A stretch of DNA of 64,000 bases, taken from NCBI GenBank assembly GCA_035048485.1, contig CM068587.1:38479501-38543500 (forward strand), given 5' to 3'. A program made the position numbers and the translations under genes. The stretch is from Pteria penguin. Lineage: Eukaryota > Mollusca > Bivalvia > Pterioida > Pteriidae. This document shows positions 26,071 to 38,875 of the stretch, piece by piece; within the stretch, counting starts at the first letter, position 1, and each line of letters begins with the position of its first letter. Below the pieces are notes generated by a model. That model was not told where the DNA came from, ran no database searches, and saw only the letters and a program-made list of their open reading frames with translations.

Positions 26071-28025
26071 TGAATCACTTTACAGTTTTTAAGTGTAATG
26101 GTATGAAGAATCTCTGTGCAGTAAGTAAACTCTGTAAGCCACAGTTGATTCACAGAGTATGAGAAAGTTTCTAATGTCCCCTACATGTATGTACAAGTTA
26201 AAGTGAAGTAATCAGATTAGTTGTCGTATTCTAAAGAAGGCTCAACCTTAACAAATGAAATACATGTTATGATTTACACATCTAAAATTGCTACATGTAC
26301 TGTAAATGTATAAAGAACAGTGTACTAAATTGCAATCCAATGTGTCAAAGTTTAATCTAGAAAATATTAGGAAAGCAGGATACAGTGCAATAAATCGTCA
26401 AAAATAGATAAAATTTCACAGAACAGCAACTTGATCTTTAACTGTGCTATATACATTACAATACTGTACCAACTTTCTTTCAGATACATTATACATATAG
26501 ATTAATGCAAAGCAATTCTGGAAAATAAATTTGACAGAATATTAAGAGGTGGGCCTACATCACTCACCCGAACACAATTTTCTTACTCAACTGACAGATT
26601 GAACAATTTGTATATAAATATACATGTATATATTCCCTAATATTTATTGTGTATAATAACTTCATTTTGCACTGAAACCAAATGTAAAATTTGAATCATC
26701 ATTAACATTTAAGCAATTGTTTATGCATTTAAAATTAAAATTCATAACCCTTAAATTTCTAATAATTTACAACCAAGGAATGCTCAAAAACTTTTTGACA
26801 AATCTGTATGAGAATTATGAACACTTTCAAGAGACCATGAGTAGCATCCACCGCATTCACCAGGTGGCGCTGTGACGTAATATGGCTTCGCTGGAAATGT
26901 CGTCAGGGATTACCCTCGTTATTTGTACGTGTCAGTATGGATAAACCCTTGGAATTATGTTCCAAATGGCAGTTGAAATCAAGGCATGGAATGTTATATT
27001 TTTGGTATATGACATTCATAGGGATTCCCCATGTGTATGTCAGTATAAATAGCTCGTCTGAAGTGTATGTTCGCCTATTAACCAAAGATAATTATCATAT
27101 ACCTCCTTTCAGATGAAAGAAATTAGTAGAATAGGCTATCTAGAGTAATTAATGTTAAAATGCAAATAATATCTCCGTATTCATAGTACATTTTGCCGTT
27201 TTGTGAGTTGTCTTTGCACGAAAGAACGATAACTCTTACGAGCACCAAATACATGTTTCAGTAACCTGCCCAGAATGTCAGAAATTAACAAGTACTGACC
27301 GATGGTAATCTCCTTTTCATACAGGGATTCATAATAATAATAGACTATCAACAAAATTAGTAGGTAATAATGCAAAAATATGAAAGTGAAAGTGGTTTAG
27401 ACAAGAGATGAGACTGAGGTCATTGAGGAAATTCAGGACTTAGCAAACAAATCAGCTGATTTCTGTCAATGACTGACGACTGATTGAGTGATTCAGAATT
27501 ATGTCAGTTATTCTTTTACTGACAAACATTTAAGCTGAGTTTCAAATTTAATAAAACTGTGATAAAAGATACAGGTATTCTGTCATGATTAGGTGTGTGG
27601 GATTCAGACCCCCCCCCCCACCCTCCCGAAAAAAAAAAAAATAAAAAAAAAATCCTGTATCCACCATGCTAGTTATTGCTACTGTGTTACTATTATTTGT
27701 TAGGCATGAATGTAGACATAAAATAGCAAGACAGCATGCTGCATAGTAAAAAGTGCCATTAATTGAGAAACTGAGTTGTAGATATTGTATACAATATATA
27801 TATATCATACTTGTCATATGTGATACAGAAACCACCCCTAACAGTTGAAACACACTCATGCACCTACCCATTTTAGTAAATGAATTTTAGTAAATGTACC
27901 ATAATAAATTAGTACTTGTTGCAATTGCACTCTACTTTTTTTCAAGAAGTGCTGAAGCATGCAACTGTGTAGTTTTGTACAAGGATTAAATAACTGTTTT
28001 ACGATCAAAGAATAATTATTCCTAC
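26071..28025. other. No recognisable gene; AT-rich sequence
   Basis: Only short open frames without recognisable domains occur on either strand. A C-run followed by A-rich sequence lies near 27609-27655, and a short TA-rich tract near 27795. I see no RNA gene and no clear mobile-element ends. Confidence 0.6.
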
Positions 28026-28823
28026 CTTTAAGTGTTGTGATGCCCCCGGAATGAAATTTGGGGGCATCTTGTTTTTGATCTGTATGTCTGTCGGACTTTG
28101 TGGCAAAACTTTAACCTTTGGGGGGGGGCATTAGTGTTTCACAAAAACACCTGTTTATACTGTTTTCCTGTGGCCTACAGTTTTTTTCTAGTGAGTTTTG
28201 ATGTTTTTTTATCCGCGGAAGCCCTACCCTGGGTACATTTATAGCACTATAGCTCAATAACCTTACAAGATACAGATGAATGGTTTGCAAATTTGAATTC
28301 AGTATGCTTTTTTCATGTGATATAGCAGGTTACACTGGATATTTCTTGTTTACCCTTCTCACATTATAATGCGGATGCTTTTTTTCAAATAACACTTTTT
28401 TCTCTTTTCGCGTCAACCCACGAGGGCGTCTTATAAACCCCTGTAACACCTGTATCGGAAGAGATAGAGTAAAATGGACTTCAAACCTGAGTTCAGCATG
28501 CTCTGTTTATATATATTACACTTCTCAATTGCTGAAATTCCCATTTTATTGAAACCTATGGTGGTTGCTACCATGAGTACTTCATTTCTACTTGTGGTTC
28601 TGCTGCATAAATTGCATTAGTGGAAAAATGTCCAACTCCCCACCCCCCACATGGGGGGGGGGGGGTGTGCTTGAAAGTTCATAAAAATTCCAAAATCTAG
28701 GATGTTGACAAAATTCTATCACAGTTACATTCCTTACCAAAGTTTCATCAAAAATCAATTAGTGGTTCTGAGGAAGAAGTTGAAAATATGAAATCATTAC
28801 GACGAAAGACAACAGATACAGTA
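28026..28823. repeat. Dispersed repeat with GATGCCCCC hairpin
   Basis: A hairpin with arms GATGCCCCC (28039-28047) and GGGGGCATC (28060-28068) is followed by text on GTATGTCTGTCGG. Further right, about 28610-28800 resembles the repeat at 41735-41870 (AAAATTCCAAAATC, GTTGACAAAATTCTATCAC, CCTTACCA). G- and C-runs lie at 28640-28670. The segment is non-coding and probably made of pieces of at least two old repeats. Confidence 0.5.
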
Positions 28824-29066
28824 CAGCCTACGTGGATTCCTCACTTTCCACCCATCACCGCAACCGATTTCTGGGTGGGAAATCACCGCAACCCACCGCA
28901 AAATAAGATTGCGGTGGACGTTCAAATCCATCGCAACCCACCGCAATTTTTACTGTCGTGACAGGAGATTGAATTGTCCATCGCGGGTCACCGCAGTTGG
29001 TCATATCGCCGCAGGCACTTGAAGACAAAAACGCGGCGGGCCACCGCAATCGTTATCATCGTTGCA
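28824..29066 (-). repeat. CACCGCAA-rich dispersed repeat (copy 1)
   Basis: The segment opens with AGTACAGCCTACGTGGATT and contains many short ACCGCAA / CCACCGCAA motifs. A related segment lies inverted at 62283-62560, where the complementary TTGCGGTGG motifs end in the reverse complement of AGTACAGCCTACG. The strand is set relative to that copy. An open frame here (28855-29049) only reflects the short-period composition. Confidence 0.65.
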
Positions 29067-29924
29067 GAATCTTGTATTGGGATACCTGCAATACTTTGTA
29101 ATGTTTCAATAGCCATACTATAAATTCGTCCAGGTCCTATTTATATTCCACTTACGGGAGCTAAGGGTCTATTAAATTTAATGTACTTTGACATAAGTAT
29201 CTTATATTTTGATGTGAAATGTGAAATGTGAATACATTTAAAAGTTATTCGTTAGTAACATAGAATATTATACGCAATTGCATTAACTTTAAAAGGGTAA
29301 TGTGTTACAACGGTTCGAGCACTGTCGCTCTTAATAAATGTTACTTGTATATAAATTAATGAACATATCTTTTATCTTATTGTGATTAATTTGGAAATGC
29401 TATCTTAGCAAAAAAGGAAAGCTGAAATCGTATCTCGCACAGCGGGTATGTCTTATGAATAATGTACAAAAGTAGTGGTCATTAATTCGACAAGTAATGT
29501 ATAGAATAGGTCATTTCCGATTTTCCTTTATTCATAATAAAATCTTAGAATTTATGTAGAAGTATACTGTCGAAGGACCAGTCCCCGATTAAGACCAGCT
29601 ACTACGTTATCAAGGGTATTCAAACCATGAATTCATATGTATTCTGTGTATTGCAGACAATCACGTGAAAAAAATCTCATAAAATCACGTTTCAAAAGAC
29701 AAAAAAAAGTAGTAACCGGTAACTGATCTTAGCCGGTAACTACTACCAGTATGTCCGTAGACACGCGATATGAAAGAAATTCTTTAGAATTAAATCAAAC
29801 AAATTGATTTCAAGGAAAAAAAAAAGAAAAACAAGGACCTATCTTGTTTATACGTTCTTCACCAAAAAAAAAAAAAAAAAAAAAAAATTAGTAATTGAAA
29901 CGTGATTGTCTTATTGGTTTACAT
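29067..29924. other. No recognisable gene; AT-rich
   Basis: Scattered A-runs occur, the longest at about 29864-29887. I see no domain-bearing frame, SINE promoter box or inverted-repeat pair. Confidence 0.6.
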
Positions 29925-29925
29925 G

Positions 29926-29971
29926 GTTGAAACCAGAGACATACATGTGTATGTATGTCTCTGGTTGAAAC
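29926..29971. mobile_element. Micro-palindrome CAGAGAC...GTCTCTG with 8 bp direct repeats
   Basis: A 30 bp palindrome at 29934-29963 (arms CAGAGACATACAT and ATGTATGTCTCTG, loop about GTGT) is flanked by perfect 8 bp direct repeats GTTGAAAC (29926-29933 and 29964-29971). The CAG/CTG ends and 8 bp duplication would suit a hAT-type insertion, but the insert is far too short to be a normal element. It may be a minimal element or a remnant left after internal deletion. Confidence 0.7.
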
Positions 29972-30465
29972 CGACCTGTATGAATCTGAATTATTGTCGC
30001 AAACAACGATCAATCGTGATTGCTTTATATAACTTTTCTCATCTATCTCTTGAATTCATGCTTTTAAAGTTTACTTTAAATATAGACCATTCCTATGCGT
30101 AATAGATGTACGCGGCCATCTTCTGATCACGTGACTATTACGGTAGCTATCATCAGCCTAGTCTCATATCATCAGCCAAGGACTTTTACACAAATTTATA
30201 AGTCCTTCCATCAGATTACACTATCTACTGGTATCTCTTTTTTCATCATTTGTATCTTAAGTAAGTCATTATGCATTATTGCGGTCTTGACTGTAATTAT
30301 GACTGAAATACAGACTATTTGCTATTTGCCTTGATAACATTACTTTACAAAACCTAACGCAAACGGAGATATATCCAATCTTACTGCTAATAATGTGAGT
30401 TTTTATGAATAATCAGGGACGCATGTTCCTGGAATAATTGTTTAGTACTGATTTATTAAAATTAA

Positions 30466-30497
30466 ATTATTCCAGAGACAGAAGTCTCTGATTATTC
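30466..30497. mobile_element. Micro-palindrome CAGAGAC...GTCTCTG (18 bp) with 7 bp direct repeats
   Basis: CAGAGACAGAAGTCTCTG at 30473-30490 sits between perfect copies of ATTATTC (30466-30472 and 30491-30497). The terminal seven bases match those of the palindromes at 29934 and 40026, so this is probably the same family reduced almost to its ends. Confidence 0.6.
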
Positions 30498-31502
30498 CCA
30501 TGATATCAAGTTTAAAGGGGAAACTTTTTGAACGTACGGTTGAAGTCACGTGATTAAGCTGGGGCGTGATTTTACTGGTTGCCGAAATCACTGCTTGTCT
30601 CCAGCTGGGGGTATTTGCCTAGAGGCGCTTGGTAATCGGTGTATTGGGTATGCCTGGAAGCGCATGGTAATCGGGAGGTGTGAACATGCTATAGTTTGGT
30701 GTAAACAATGTGTGGGATTTGAATTGGTAATAGAAAGTACATTCTTTAGTGCAGTAATGAAGATTCTAGTTGTATTTTATTTTTTCATTTTAATTGGTTT
30801 TATTACTTTTTAGGGGTTGGGGTATTTGTATTTGTATTTGTTTTGATCTCTATTTGGAGAGTTTTATTTTGAAGGAGTTTGAGGACATAAGCCGATATTT
30901 CTCCCGTACTTTACGAAATACACAATTTGGCATAATTTCCTCCCAATATCCATGGGACTGCCATACAAATCTTCCGTTCAGACTGACTTTCCGAGTCTTT
31001 CTATCTAAATATCATCCCACAACATATTGTCTAGCTTGTATAGGTCCTCTCTCTTTTTCTATGCCGGATTACGATGGTGAGGGACGTCTGATTCTGGTCA
31101 CCACATCTGTTGGCTGCGATCATCTATCACGCAGGGTCATGAAAAGCAATCTGGGCATTCGTGTTCCCCTTCAAATTGTGGACTGAGAGGCTTCATTGCC
31201 AGGCGACTCAGTGTCCACAAGGTCAAAGTACTGGTCTTTTATATCTTAATTTAAAACTGAAATTCATGATAGACTATAAAAACAAACACGTTTATTAATT
31301 TTCAATCACAGTCACCGATCAGATCATTTAACTAAACAATAATAAATGCAATTATTGTTTTAACCACTACCCTCATAGGTCTTTTTTTTCTATCTCGATA
31401 ACTTTTTTCAGTACCGTAATGAAAGTAGTCTATCTTTCTGGTAATACGCGATGTTCTATCAAGCGCGTTGTGTTTCCTAGAAATTAAGTTGTTGTGTTTG
31501 AT
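30498..31502. other. No recognisable gene
   Basis: Open frames of 87 and 130 codons (30550-30813 and 30794-31186) show no domain I recognise. About 30540-30600 (GAAGTCACGTGATTA, GCCGAAATCACTGC) resembles 52500-52550, which suggests an old dispersed repeat. Confidence 0.5.
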
Positions 31503-31555
31503 GTGTCATCAGAGACATAGACTACTTTGAAAGTAGTATATGTCTCTAGTGTCAT
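31503..31555. mobile_element. Micro-palindrome AGAGACATA...TATGTCTCT with 7 bp direct repeats
   Basis: The hairpin at 31511-31547 has 18 bp arms, one mismatch and a 1 nt loop. It is flanked by GTGTCAT at 31503-31509 and 31549-31555. Its ends match the family at 29934, 30473 and 40026, except that the last G is changed. Confidence 0.6.
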
Positions 31556-31625
31556 GCATCGACATAGTGTCACTCGTTATTTCAGTCGTGTAACAGACCG
31601 TGGTAATACCGACCGTGGTAATATG

Positions 31626-31739
31626 CATGTTCTAAATTTTTAATTTACTTGGGGGTGGAGGATGGTAAATACAAAAATTAAAACATGGCTTTAATTTTTG
31701 TATTTACCACATCCAAGTAAATTAAAAAATTGGAACATG
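31626..31739. repeat. Imperfect fold-back (~114 bp)
   Basis: The arms run from CATGTTC (31626) to GAACATG (31733-31739). They share AATTTACTTGG and GGTAAATACAAAAATTAAA with their complements, with small indels. Surrounding text includes repeated GGTAATA/AGTAATACC, but no clean target duplication is visible. Confidence 0.7.
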
Positions 31740-31841
31740 GCAGTAATACCTGATAATCTATCACGTACGTGGTGTTTCCTATATATTTATTTCTTTTGTT
31801 CAGTTTGATCAGGGCCTTATATTAGATATTGTATAAGTCTG

Positions 31842-32112
31842 AAGCCGGCGTGGCCTAGTGGTATCTCGCTCGCCTCCTGGTGGTCGGGAGGCTGGGGTTC
31901 GAGTCCCGGTCATGTCGGTGTCCTGTCTTTCGGATGAGACAGTAAAACCGAGGCCCCATGTCGTAGTATGCATGGCACGTTAAAGATCCCTCACTGCTTC
32001 GGGTGGGTCCGTTGCATATGTCAAAATTTGTATGCCTTGCATCAGGCAGATGCGTCACCATATACGTGAAATATTTATGGTGTGACGTTAAACAAAAATT
32101 AATCAATCAATC
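31842..32112 (+). mobile_element. tRNA-derived SINE, type 1 (full length)
   Basis: The tRNA-like head has an A box (TGGCCTAGTGG) and a B box (GGTTCGAGTCC). The body carries TTTCGGATGAGAC, ACCGAGGCCCC and GGCACGTTAAAGATCCC, and the tail is GTTAAACAAAAATTAATCAATC. The body resembles the central core of Deu-type SINEs as I remember it, without a search. It is the longest of three copies; the others are at 39201 and 51002. It has no protein product and would depend on a LINE partner not seen in this window. Confidence 0.85.
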
Positions 32113-32679
32113 ATGTTTAAGTTCCTGATTATATTTTCAGCCGGGAAAATGTAGTAGAGATGGATTTTGATACAAGAAAATCATATACAGACTTGAGGGT
32201 GCTTGATGCTGTCCTGGGAATAACTCCCGTTTTCCTGGCGGAAATTGAATACCCTTTTAATTCATTAGGATTAAATATGACAATACCCTGCTCACTATTT
32301 AGCGCCCGAGGTGGTATATTTAAACTGAGGGGGTCCTGATCTAGTGGTAAAACGCTGGATAGTCCAGCCAGAGACATATATATGTCTTTTTCTTTTTTAT
32401 TCTCGAAGTTGGCGTGACATCACACTAAGATCTAAATGAAGATAATCCCGAAACATTCCGAGGATGACCTGGGGGATAAACTCGGTGTTTATCATAGACC
32501 GTAATGCAACTTTGATGAACTATATGATGAACATAGAAGGCGTTACAGAATAAAAAAGGAAAATTTTTTTGGTCCTTTTTCTGGGGATCAATATATACAG
32601 ATGAATGAAAAGTATCAACTGTTCACCAACAGATAAGAGAATAATCCCCCATCCATTCAGACCTCCTGAAAGGGATAAG
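32113..32679. other. No recognisable gene; one partial CAGAGACATA palindrome
   Basis: Near 32371, CAGAGACATATATATGTCT repeats the left end of the micro-palindrome family, but its right end is lost into a T-rich run and no direct repeat remains. I see no other structure. Confidence 0.5.
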
Positions 32680-33325
32680 GAAATATAGATAGGGGAATAT
32701 TCCCCCATCTAGTCAAGATTTTATCCAATATATAGGGGAATATTCCTCCATCTACATGTAGTATATAGATTTCATCAGATAGATAGGGGAATATTCCCCT
32801 ACCTAGTCAAGAATTTATCAGATAAATAGGGGAATGTTCCTCCATCAATACAGGCTCCATCAGATAGATAGGGGAATATTCCTCCATCTAGTATGTACAT
32901 TTCTTCAGACAGATAGGGGAATATTCCCCTATCTAGTCAAAAATTAAACAAATAGATAGGGGAATGTTCCTCTATCTATGCAGACTCTATCAGATAGATA
33001 GGGGAATATTCCCCCATCCATAAAGACTCCATCAAATAGATAGCGGAATGTTCCTCTTTCTATACAGACTCCATCTGATAGATAGGGGAATATTCCCTCA
33101 TCTATACAGACTCAATCAGAGAAGATAGAGGAATGTTCCTCCATCTATTCAGACTCCATCAGATAGATAGGGGAATATTCCCCCATCTATACAGACTCTA
33201 TCAGAGAAGATAGAGGAATATTCCCCTATCTAGTCAAGAATTTATCAAATAGATAGGGGAATATTCCCCCATCCATATAGACTCCATCAGAAATACGGGG
33301 GAATATTCCTCATTCATATGAAGTA
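32680..33325 (+). repeat. 42-43 bp palindromic minisatellite, array 1 (~15 copies)
   Basis: The repeated unit reads approximately CAGATAGATAGGGGAATATT, then CCCC, a CATCTAT or TAGTCAAG variant, and CAGACTCCAT. Its core GGGGAATATTCCCC is a perfect palindrome, and with flanking ATAGATA/TATCTAT the symmetry reaches about 28 bp in the best units. The same unit occurs in reverse orientation at 50934-52300. Confidence 0.9.
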
Positions 33326-34373
33326 TAGACCACAATAGTTAGGTAATATTGAGAATATAGGCTGCATTACAACATTTTCTAAATTTTCTCAAAGGTCAAG
33401 GTCTATCTAGAAGTTACACTAAAAGTTTTTGTACTGGTTGATAGATCTACGAATCAAAATTCTTATCTGGACTGTACTTATGTAATAGAGAAGTTACGCT
33501 TATTTGAAAAAGAGCTGTCTAATCCATCGAATGCTGATGGCCTCATTCATGTGAAAAGTAAGACATTAGCTCTTCTGGACATTTGTCCAAATGAGGTAAA
33601 GAGAAATTTACTTTGTGACTTTGACTATAACCTAAATCCTCTGACATATTTTTCCTTCTGAACATGGGGACATCAGTGTTTCATAAATATGCTTTATTTT
33701 CAATATTTGATCCCACTGGGTCACAGCTTGGTCATTTGAATTATTGTTTTGTAATCTGGCTTTAGCAGTTTCCTGTTCTTATTTACAGTAAGGTGATAAA
33801 TTGATAATAATGATACAATGTTTTAAGACATTTATGAAATTCCCACTTTATAACCCCTCCCACACAGTAATCAGCACAACTGGGACATTGTCAATAACTG
33901 TAATATTGTTTTGGATGCAAGCTAGATATTTTTGAATTAAAAATTATAATAAAGAAAATCTACTATCCCAATTTTAATACGAGACAAGATGATTTTTAAT
34001 TTCAAATCCAAAACAAGGAGAAAATAAAATAAAAAAAAGAAAAAAAAACAGTAAAAAAAAAAAGTACACCCTCCTTTCTGAAAAAAAAAACTCCAAAACA
34101 CCTCCCCCCAAAAATCACACAAACGAACCCCCCCCCCCCCCCAAATAAAAAAAACCACCCCCCCCCCCCAAAAGAAAAAACAAGACAAAACACAAAACAA
34201 GAGAATACAAGCAAATTTAGAGAATTGTGCCCCCTCCCCCCCTATTCGGGGTTCTATCAGTAAGGGTGCAGTGATATTGTCATGGTTGTACATGTCTACA
34301 TGTATTTATAGTGCCATTGGGGACACACAAACCAAAATATCAAGGCCTTGTGTCTTATGCTTAAACAGTTACA
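33326..34373. other. No gene; low-complexity A/C-rich tract
   Basis: Long runs of A and C fill 34020-34190 and create spurious Phe/Gly-rich frames on the minus strand. The rest is AT-rich, with no domain-bearing frame. Confidence 0.6.
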
Positions 34374-34560
34374 TTGAAGAAGATCAAAGGTCACAGTCAA
34401 AGGTCACATGATAAAAATTTTGGTACCAACGGAAAGGTATTGCAACTAGGAACACGGTTAAAAGTTAATACCAATGTTAAAGTTTTTGTGACAAACGGAC
34501 AGACACCAGACAGACGAGGGAGATTTAATGTCCCCACGTTTTCGCGAAAAGCGGTGGACA
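34374..34560 (+). repeat. Dispersed repeat related to 25720-26040
   Basis: GGTCACAGTCAAAGGTCACA, TTGGTACCAACGGAAAGG and GACAGACACCAGACAGACGA echo the text at 25720-26040. This is a decayed, non-coding repeat copy. Confidence 0.55.
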
Positions 34561-35073
34561 ACAAGCAAGCCAACAATACAGTGATATATATTTTCTTTCA
34601 AATGAATTATAGAATGTACTGTGCGTCCGGATGCAAGTGTATTTATTACCGTTGCTTTTAAATCATTGTGTTTCTTCACCACTATGAGATACTGATGAGT
34701 ATGAATGCTTGTTCAAGTTCCTTACCGTTTTAATGATCCTCTTCTTTACTGCAAAACAAACGGCTTATTTCTTTAAATGGTCTACTTTCTATTGTGCATG
34801 CTTTTCTTTTAAACAAACAGGACAATCTAGTTAACTAATATCATCAACGACATCGGGCAGATCGACCGCCAGCTGTGATAACGATTTCATACTAAAATCT
34901 ATTTATAATGCGCGGCGCCTATTCGGTTAATGTCTATGGAATGGGTGTCCAGGACAGACTATGTCAGGAGATACAAGATACTGAATAATGCTGGAATTCA
35001 GATGCTGTTATATTTCATTCAAAGAAATAACTTTAAATACTGTTTCTGTTGTGGTTTCTTTTATTTAATTATT
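34561..35073. other. No recognisable gene
   Basis: I see no recognisable domain, RNA gene or element ends. Confidence 0.5.

Positions 35074-35158
<85 letters not shown>
35074..35158. repeat. (TAA)n-(TAT)n microsatellite
   Basis: About 21 AAT-type triplets run into about 6 ATT-type triplets, making a self-complementary tract. The Ile/Leu run it encodes in one frame is an artefact. Confidence 0.95.
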
Positions 35159-36074
35159 CAAGGACTTCCCTGTTATTATTATTATGGACCTCTGAGACTG
35201 ACAGTGTCAAATAATATTTGAATCTCCCGTTTATACATTATCCATGCCTGTTTGCAAAGAGATACTATTTCAATTTCTTGGTAACATATTCAAAATATTT
35301 AGGATATCTAGAACTCTTGGCGTTGTTTTAGCATAGATAGTTCCCCGTACAGACCCCCCCCCCTTTAATAGTGAGACCCATGATAAGTTTCAAATTCATT
35401 TTTAATCCATAAAAAATAATATTTCTAATATTCGAACCTAAGCTGATTTACCCTAAAAGAGTATAAAGCGCATTGGCACACAAAAAAAAAATAATAATAA
35501 AATAATAATAATAACTAGAAACGAGCTCGTTGCTAAAGCAACGAGTAGGTTTCACAAGTTAAAGTCGAAGCAGCGAAGCTGAGATCTCCTACTCTAATAC
35601 AAAATTCTTTTTCACGATCCAGATATCTGATCTTTAGTGATGGTATCCACATTGCGCAATCTACTTGCAGAAATTGTAGGTAACGGCGACTTACATTATA
35701 CACATTATACTGAAGCCTACATCGCACAATATCGACTACTCTTGACCATATATTTGAAACAAGAAACATGTAGGACAATCACACTTAGTACAATCTGCAC
35801 GTGTAACCTAGATCTTCAGTCCTTACTGCCCGCTTTATGTTGTTTATTTATTAACTTACGCAAGGTATTTCGCGTGTACAGATGTTTGACCTTGAATCGC
35901 CTCTCTGCTGGAATAAACAATTCTCCTCGCGATGAACTTACGCAAGTTATTTCGCGTGTACAGATGTTTGACCTTGAATCGCCACTCTGCTGGAATAAAC
36001 AATTCTCCTCGCGATGGCCTTTAGTAATACCGCTTTCCCCAATATACAAAAGAAAGACTTGACAATGTCTTGTA

Positions 36075-38353
36075 TGACGTCATTTAGAAAAGTATGACGT
36101 CATTTTCAGGAATTTGGCACCTTGCCAAATTCCTTTTGTCAGTTGGTAGATATTCTTATTCCCTATCATGCTACAAAATTTCACACCTTTAGCTTCCTCA
36201 ATAAGCGAGCTATAGGGGAAACCATTTCATGAATAATTAATGAGCTTAAGTCACGTGACAAACATCACTTTAAAGGGGGGTTGTCGTGTTCAAACGTCAA
36301 TAACTCGAAAACGGTAAGAGCTAGCGAAAATTTGAGAGCACATTACTGTTAGGTATTTGAACGCTCTAGCGAATGGAAAAATCCCGATCAAAATCCGACC
36401 ACAAATAAAGGCGCCGCACCTCGCCAAACTATTGATTCGAAAAATTCCAATAATTTCAAAAATATTGGCACGATGCCAATATCCTTCTAAAGATAGATTA
36501 AGAATGAGGAAACAAGTTTAAACACTGATTTTCATATCGATATCTCATTTAGTAAGAGAGATATTAACGTATGAATATTTAATTAGATTTGATGACGTCA
36601 TAGCGAATTTTCAAACGCTCATTGTGACTTTATTTATGGTCCAATCTTAAAAATTCTTTCACATTTGAAATAAGGACGATAAAATCTCGGCGTCTACATT
36701 CTGGAATTTTCAATTTGAAATATTTTAGGAAACTGACAAGGTCAAGGTCAAGGTCAGCTATTTCGGGTGTAGAGGTACGAAATCGACGCAGCGACATAAA
36801 ATCTTGTAAATCGTTTTCTTAATCGAACTGTGAAAATTTCATTCCAATCGGACAAATAATAAGGAAGATATAGCGATTCAAAATTTTGGCGTCGTAGGTG
36901 GCGCTGCGCGCTTATAAGCGGTAATTTAGAAAATTACGAAATTCAAATTTTGAAAATTTAATTTCGAATCGAACACTGAAAACAGAATAGTAATATCTTT
37001 AATAATGAGTGATTTCTGAGCCGTCACATAAAAAAAAAACGGATGAAGAATAATAATAATAATAATGAAAGATTTTTCTCCGGGGAATAAGAGGAAGAAA
37101 TATTTTGGGACCACATCCCTTTGTGGGGCCCCAAGGTATGCGGAAAGGACTGTGAAAAAGTTAAATCTGACCGCAAATATCTTAAAAACGGTAAGGGATA
37201 TGGAAAAAAAAAACTTTAGGTGAATATATACATTTTATTTTTCACGAAAAATCGATTCCAACCATTCCCAATTCGATCGGATGAAAAGTAAGGGAGCTAT
37301 GACGTCATTTAAATAGTATTACGTCATGTTCAGGAATTTCGCACCATGCCAAATCCCACTTGTCAGTCGGTAAATATTTTTATTCTGTATCATGCTACCA
37401 AATTTCACACCACTAGCTTTATAAATAAGCGAAACACAGCTTCCTGAAGTTGAAAAGTGTATTTTCAGGAATGGTGAAACCATGAATTTCGACGGCAAAT
37501 ATCTCGAAAACGGTAAGAGATATCGAAATTCTGTTGGTACAACGTTGATGTTAAATTTTCACGCAGAATCGATTCCAACCATCCCCGATTCGATCCGATG
37601 ATAAATAAGGGAGATATGACGTCATTTACAAAGTATGACGTCATTTTCAGGAATTTGGCTCCATGCCAAATTCCTCTTGTAAGTCGGTAGATATTCTCAT
37701 TTTCTATCATGCTACCAAATTTCACACCTCTAACTTCCTCAATAAGCGAAACACAGCTTCCTGAATTTGAAAAGTGTGTTTTCAGGAATGGTGAAACCGT
37801 GAACTTTGACCGCAAATATCTCGAAAACGGTAAGAGATATCGAAATTCTGTTGCTGGTATTTACCATTTTACTTTTTCACGCAGAATCGATTCCAACCGT
37901 CCCCGCCTCGATCCGATGAAAAATAAGGGAGATATGACGTCATTTACCAAGGATGACCAGTATGACGAGGCGAAAACATTTCATGAATAATTAATGAGTG
38001 TTGATGACGTCACAAACATCACTTTAAAGGGGGTTGTCGTGTTCAAACGCAAATAACTCGAGAACCGTAAGAGTTAGCGAAAATCTGAGAACACTTTACT
38101 GGTAGGTATTTGAACGCTCTATCGAATGGAAGAAACCCGATCAAAATCCGACTGCAAATAAAGTCGCTAGACCTTGCCAAAGATTTGATTCAAAAATTTT
38201 CAATAATTTCAAAAATATTGGCAGCATGCCATTTTCATTCTAGAGGTAGATTAAGAATGTGGAAACATGTTTAGATATAAAATTTCATGCCGATATCTCA
38301 TTTAATAAGAGAGATATTAACGTATGAATATTTAATTAGCTTTGATGACGTCA
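36075..38353. promoter_or_regulatory. Nine perfect TGACGTCA octamers
   Basis: TGACGTCA occurs at 36075, 36095, 36593, 37300, 37617, 37636, 37935, 38005 and 38346. The octamer is the palindromic cAMP-response/ATF-CREB consensus. Most sites sit at equivalent places in the repeated units, so copying explains much of the clustering. No promoter or gene is visible nearby, and regulatory function is not shown. Confidence 0.45.
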
Positions 38354-38846
38354 TAGCGAATTTTCCCACGCCCATTGTGACTTTATTTATGGTCCGATTT
38401 CAAAAATTTTTCATATTCCAAATCAGACCATTAAAATCTTTCATCCTACTGTCTAAAATCTAAGATTGAAATATTTTTTTTGAAATGAAAACAATCGGGT
38501 CATGGTCAACTTTTTCGGGGTAGAGCTACGAAATTGACGCAGTGACATAAAATCTTGCATCTCCTTTTCTGAATCGAATGCTGAAAATTTCATTCCAATC
38601 GGACAAATAATAAGGAAGATATAGCGATTCAAAATTTTGGCGTCGTAGGTGGCGCTGCGCGCTTATAAGCGGTAATTTAGAAAATTACGAAAATCAAATT
38701 TTGAAAATTTAATTTCGAATCGAACACTGAAAACAGAATAGTAATATCTTTAATAATGAGTGATTTCTGAGCCGTCACATAAAAAAAAAAACGGATGAAG
38801 AATAATAATAATAATAATAAATAAGAAAAGACAGTAGAATAATAAA

Positions 38847-38875
38847 AGGTTTCACAAGTGAAACTTGTGAAACCT
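38847..38875. repeat. Perfect 12 bp-arm palindrome at end of composite block
   Basis: Arms AGGTTTCACAAG (38847-38858) and CTTGTGAAACCT (38864-38875) surround a TGAAA loop. The left arm repeats the 12-mer at 35547-35558, so it may mark the end of the composite repeat. Confidence 0.8.

Noticed and set aside
33937..34293. Phe/Gly-rich minus-strand protein
   Set aside because: The frame is made of A- and C-homopolymer runs.
34930..35214. Membrane-like protein with a long Ile stretch
   Set aside because: It is encoded by the (TAA)n microsatellite.
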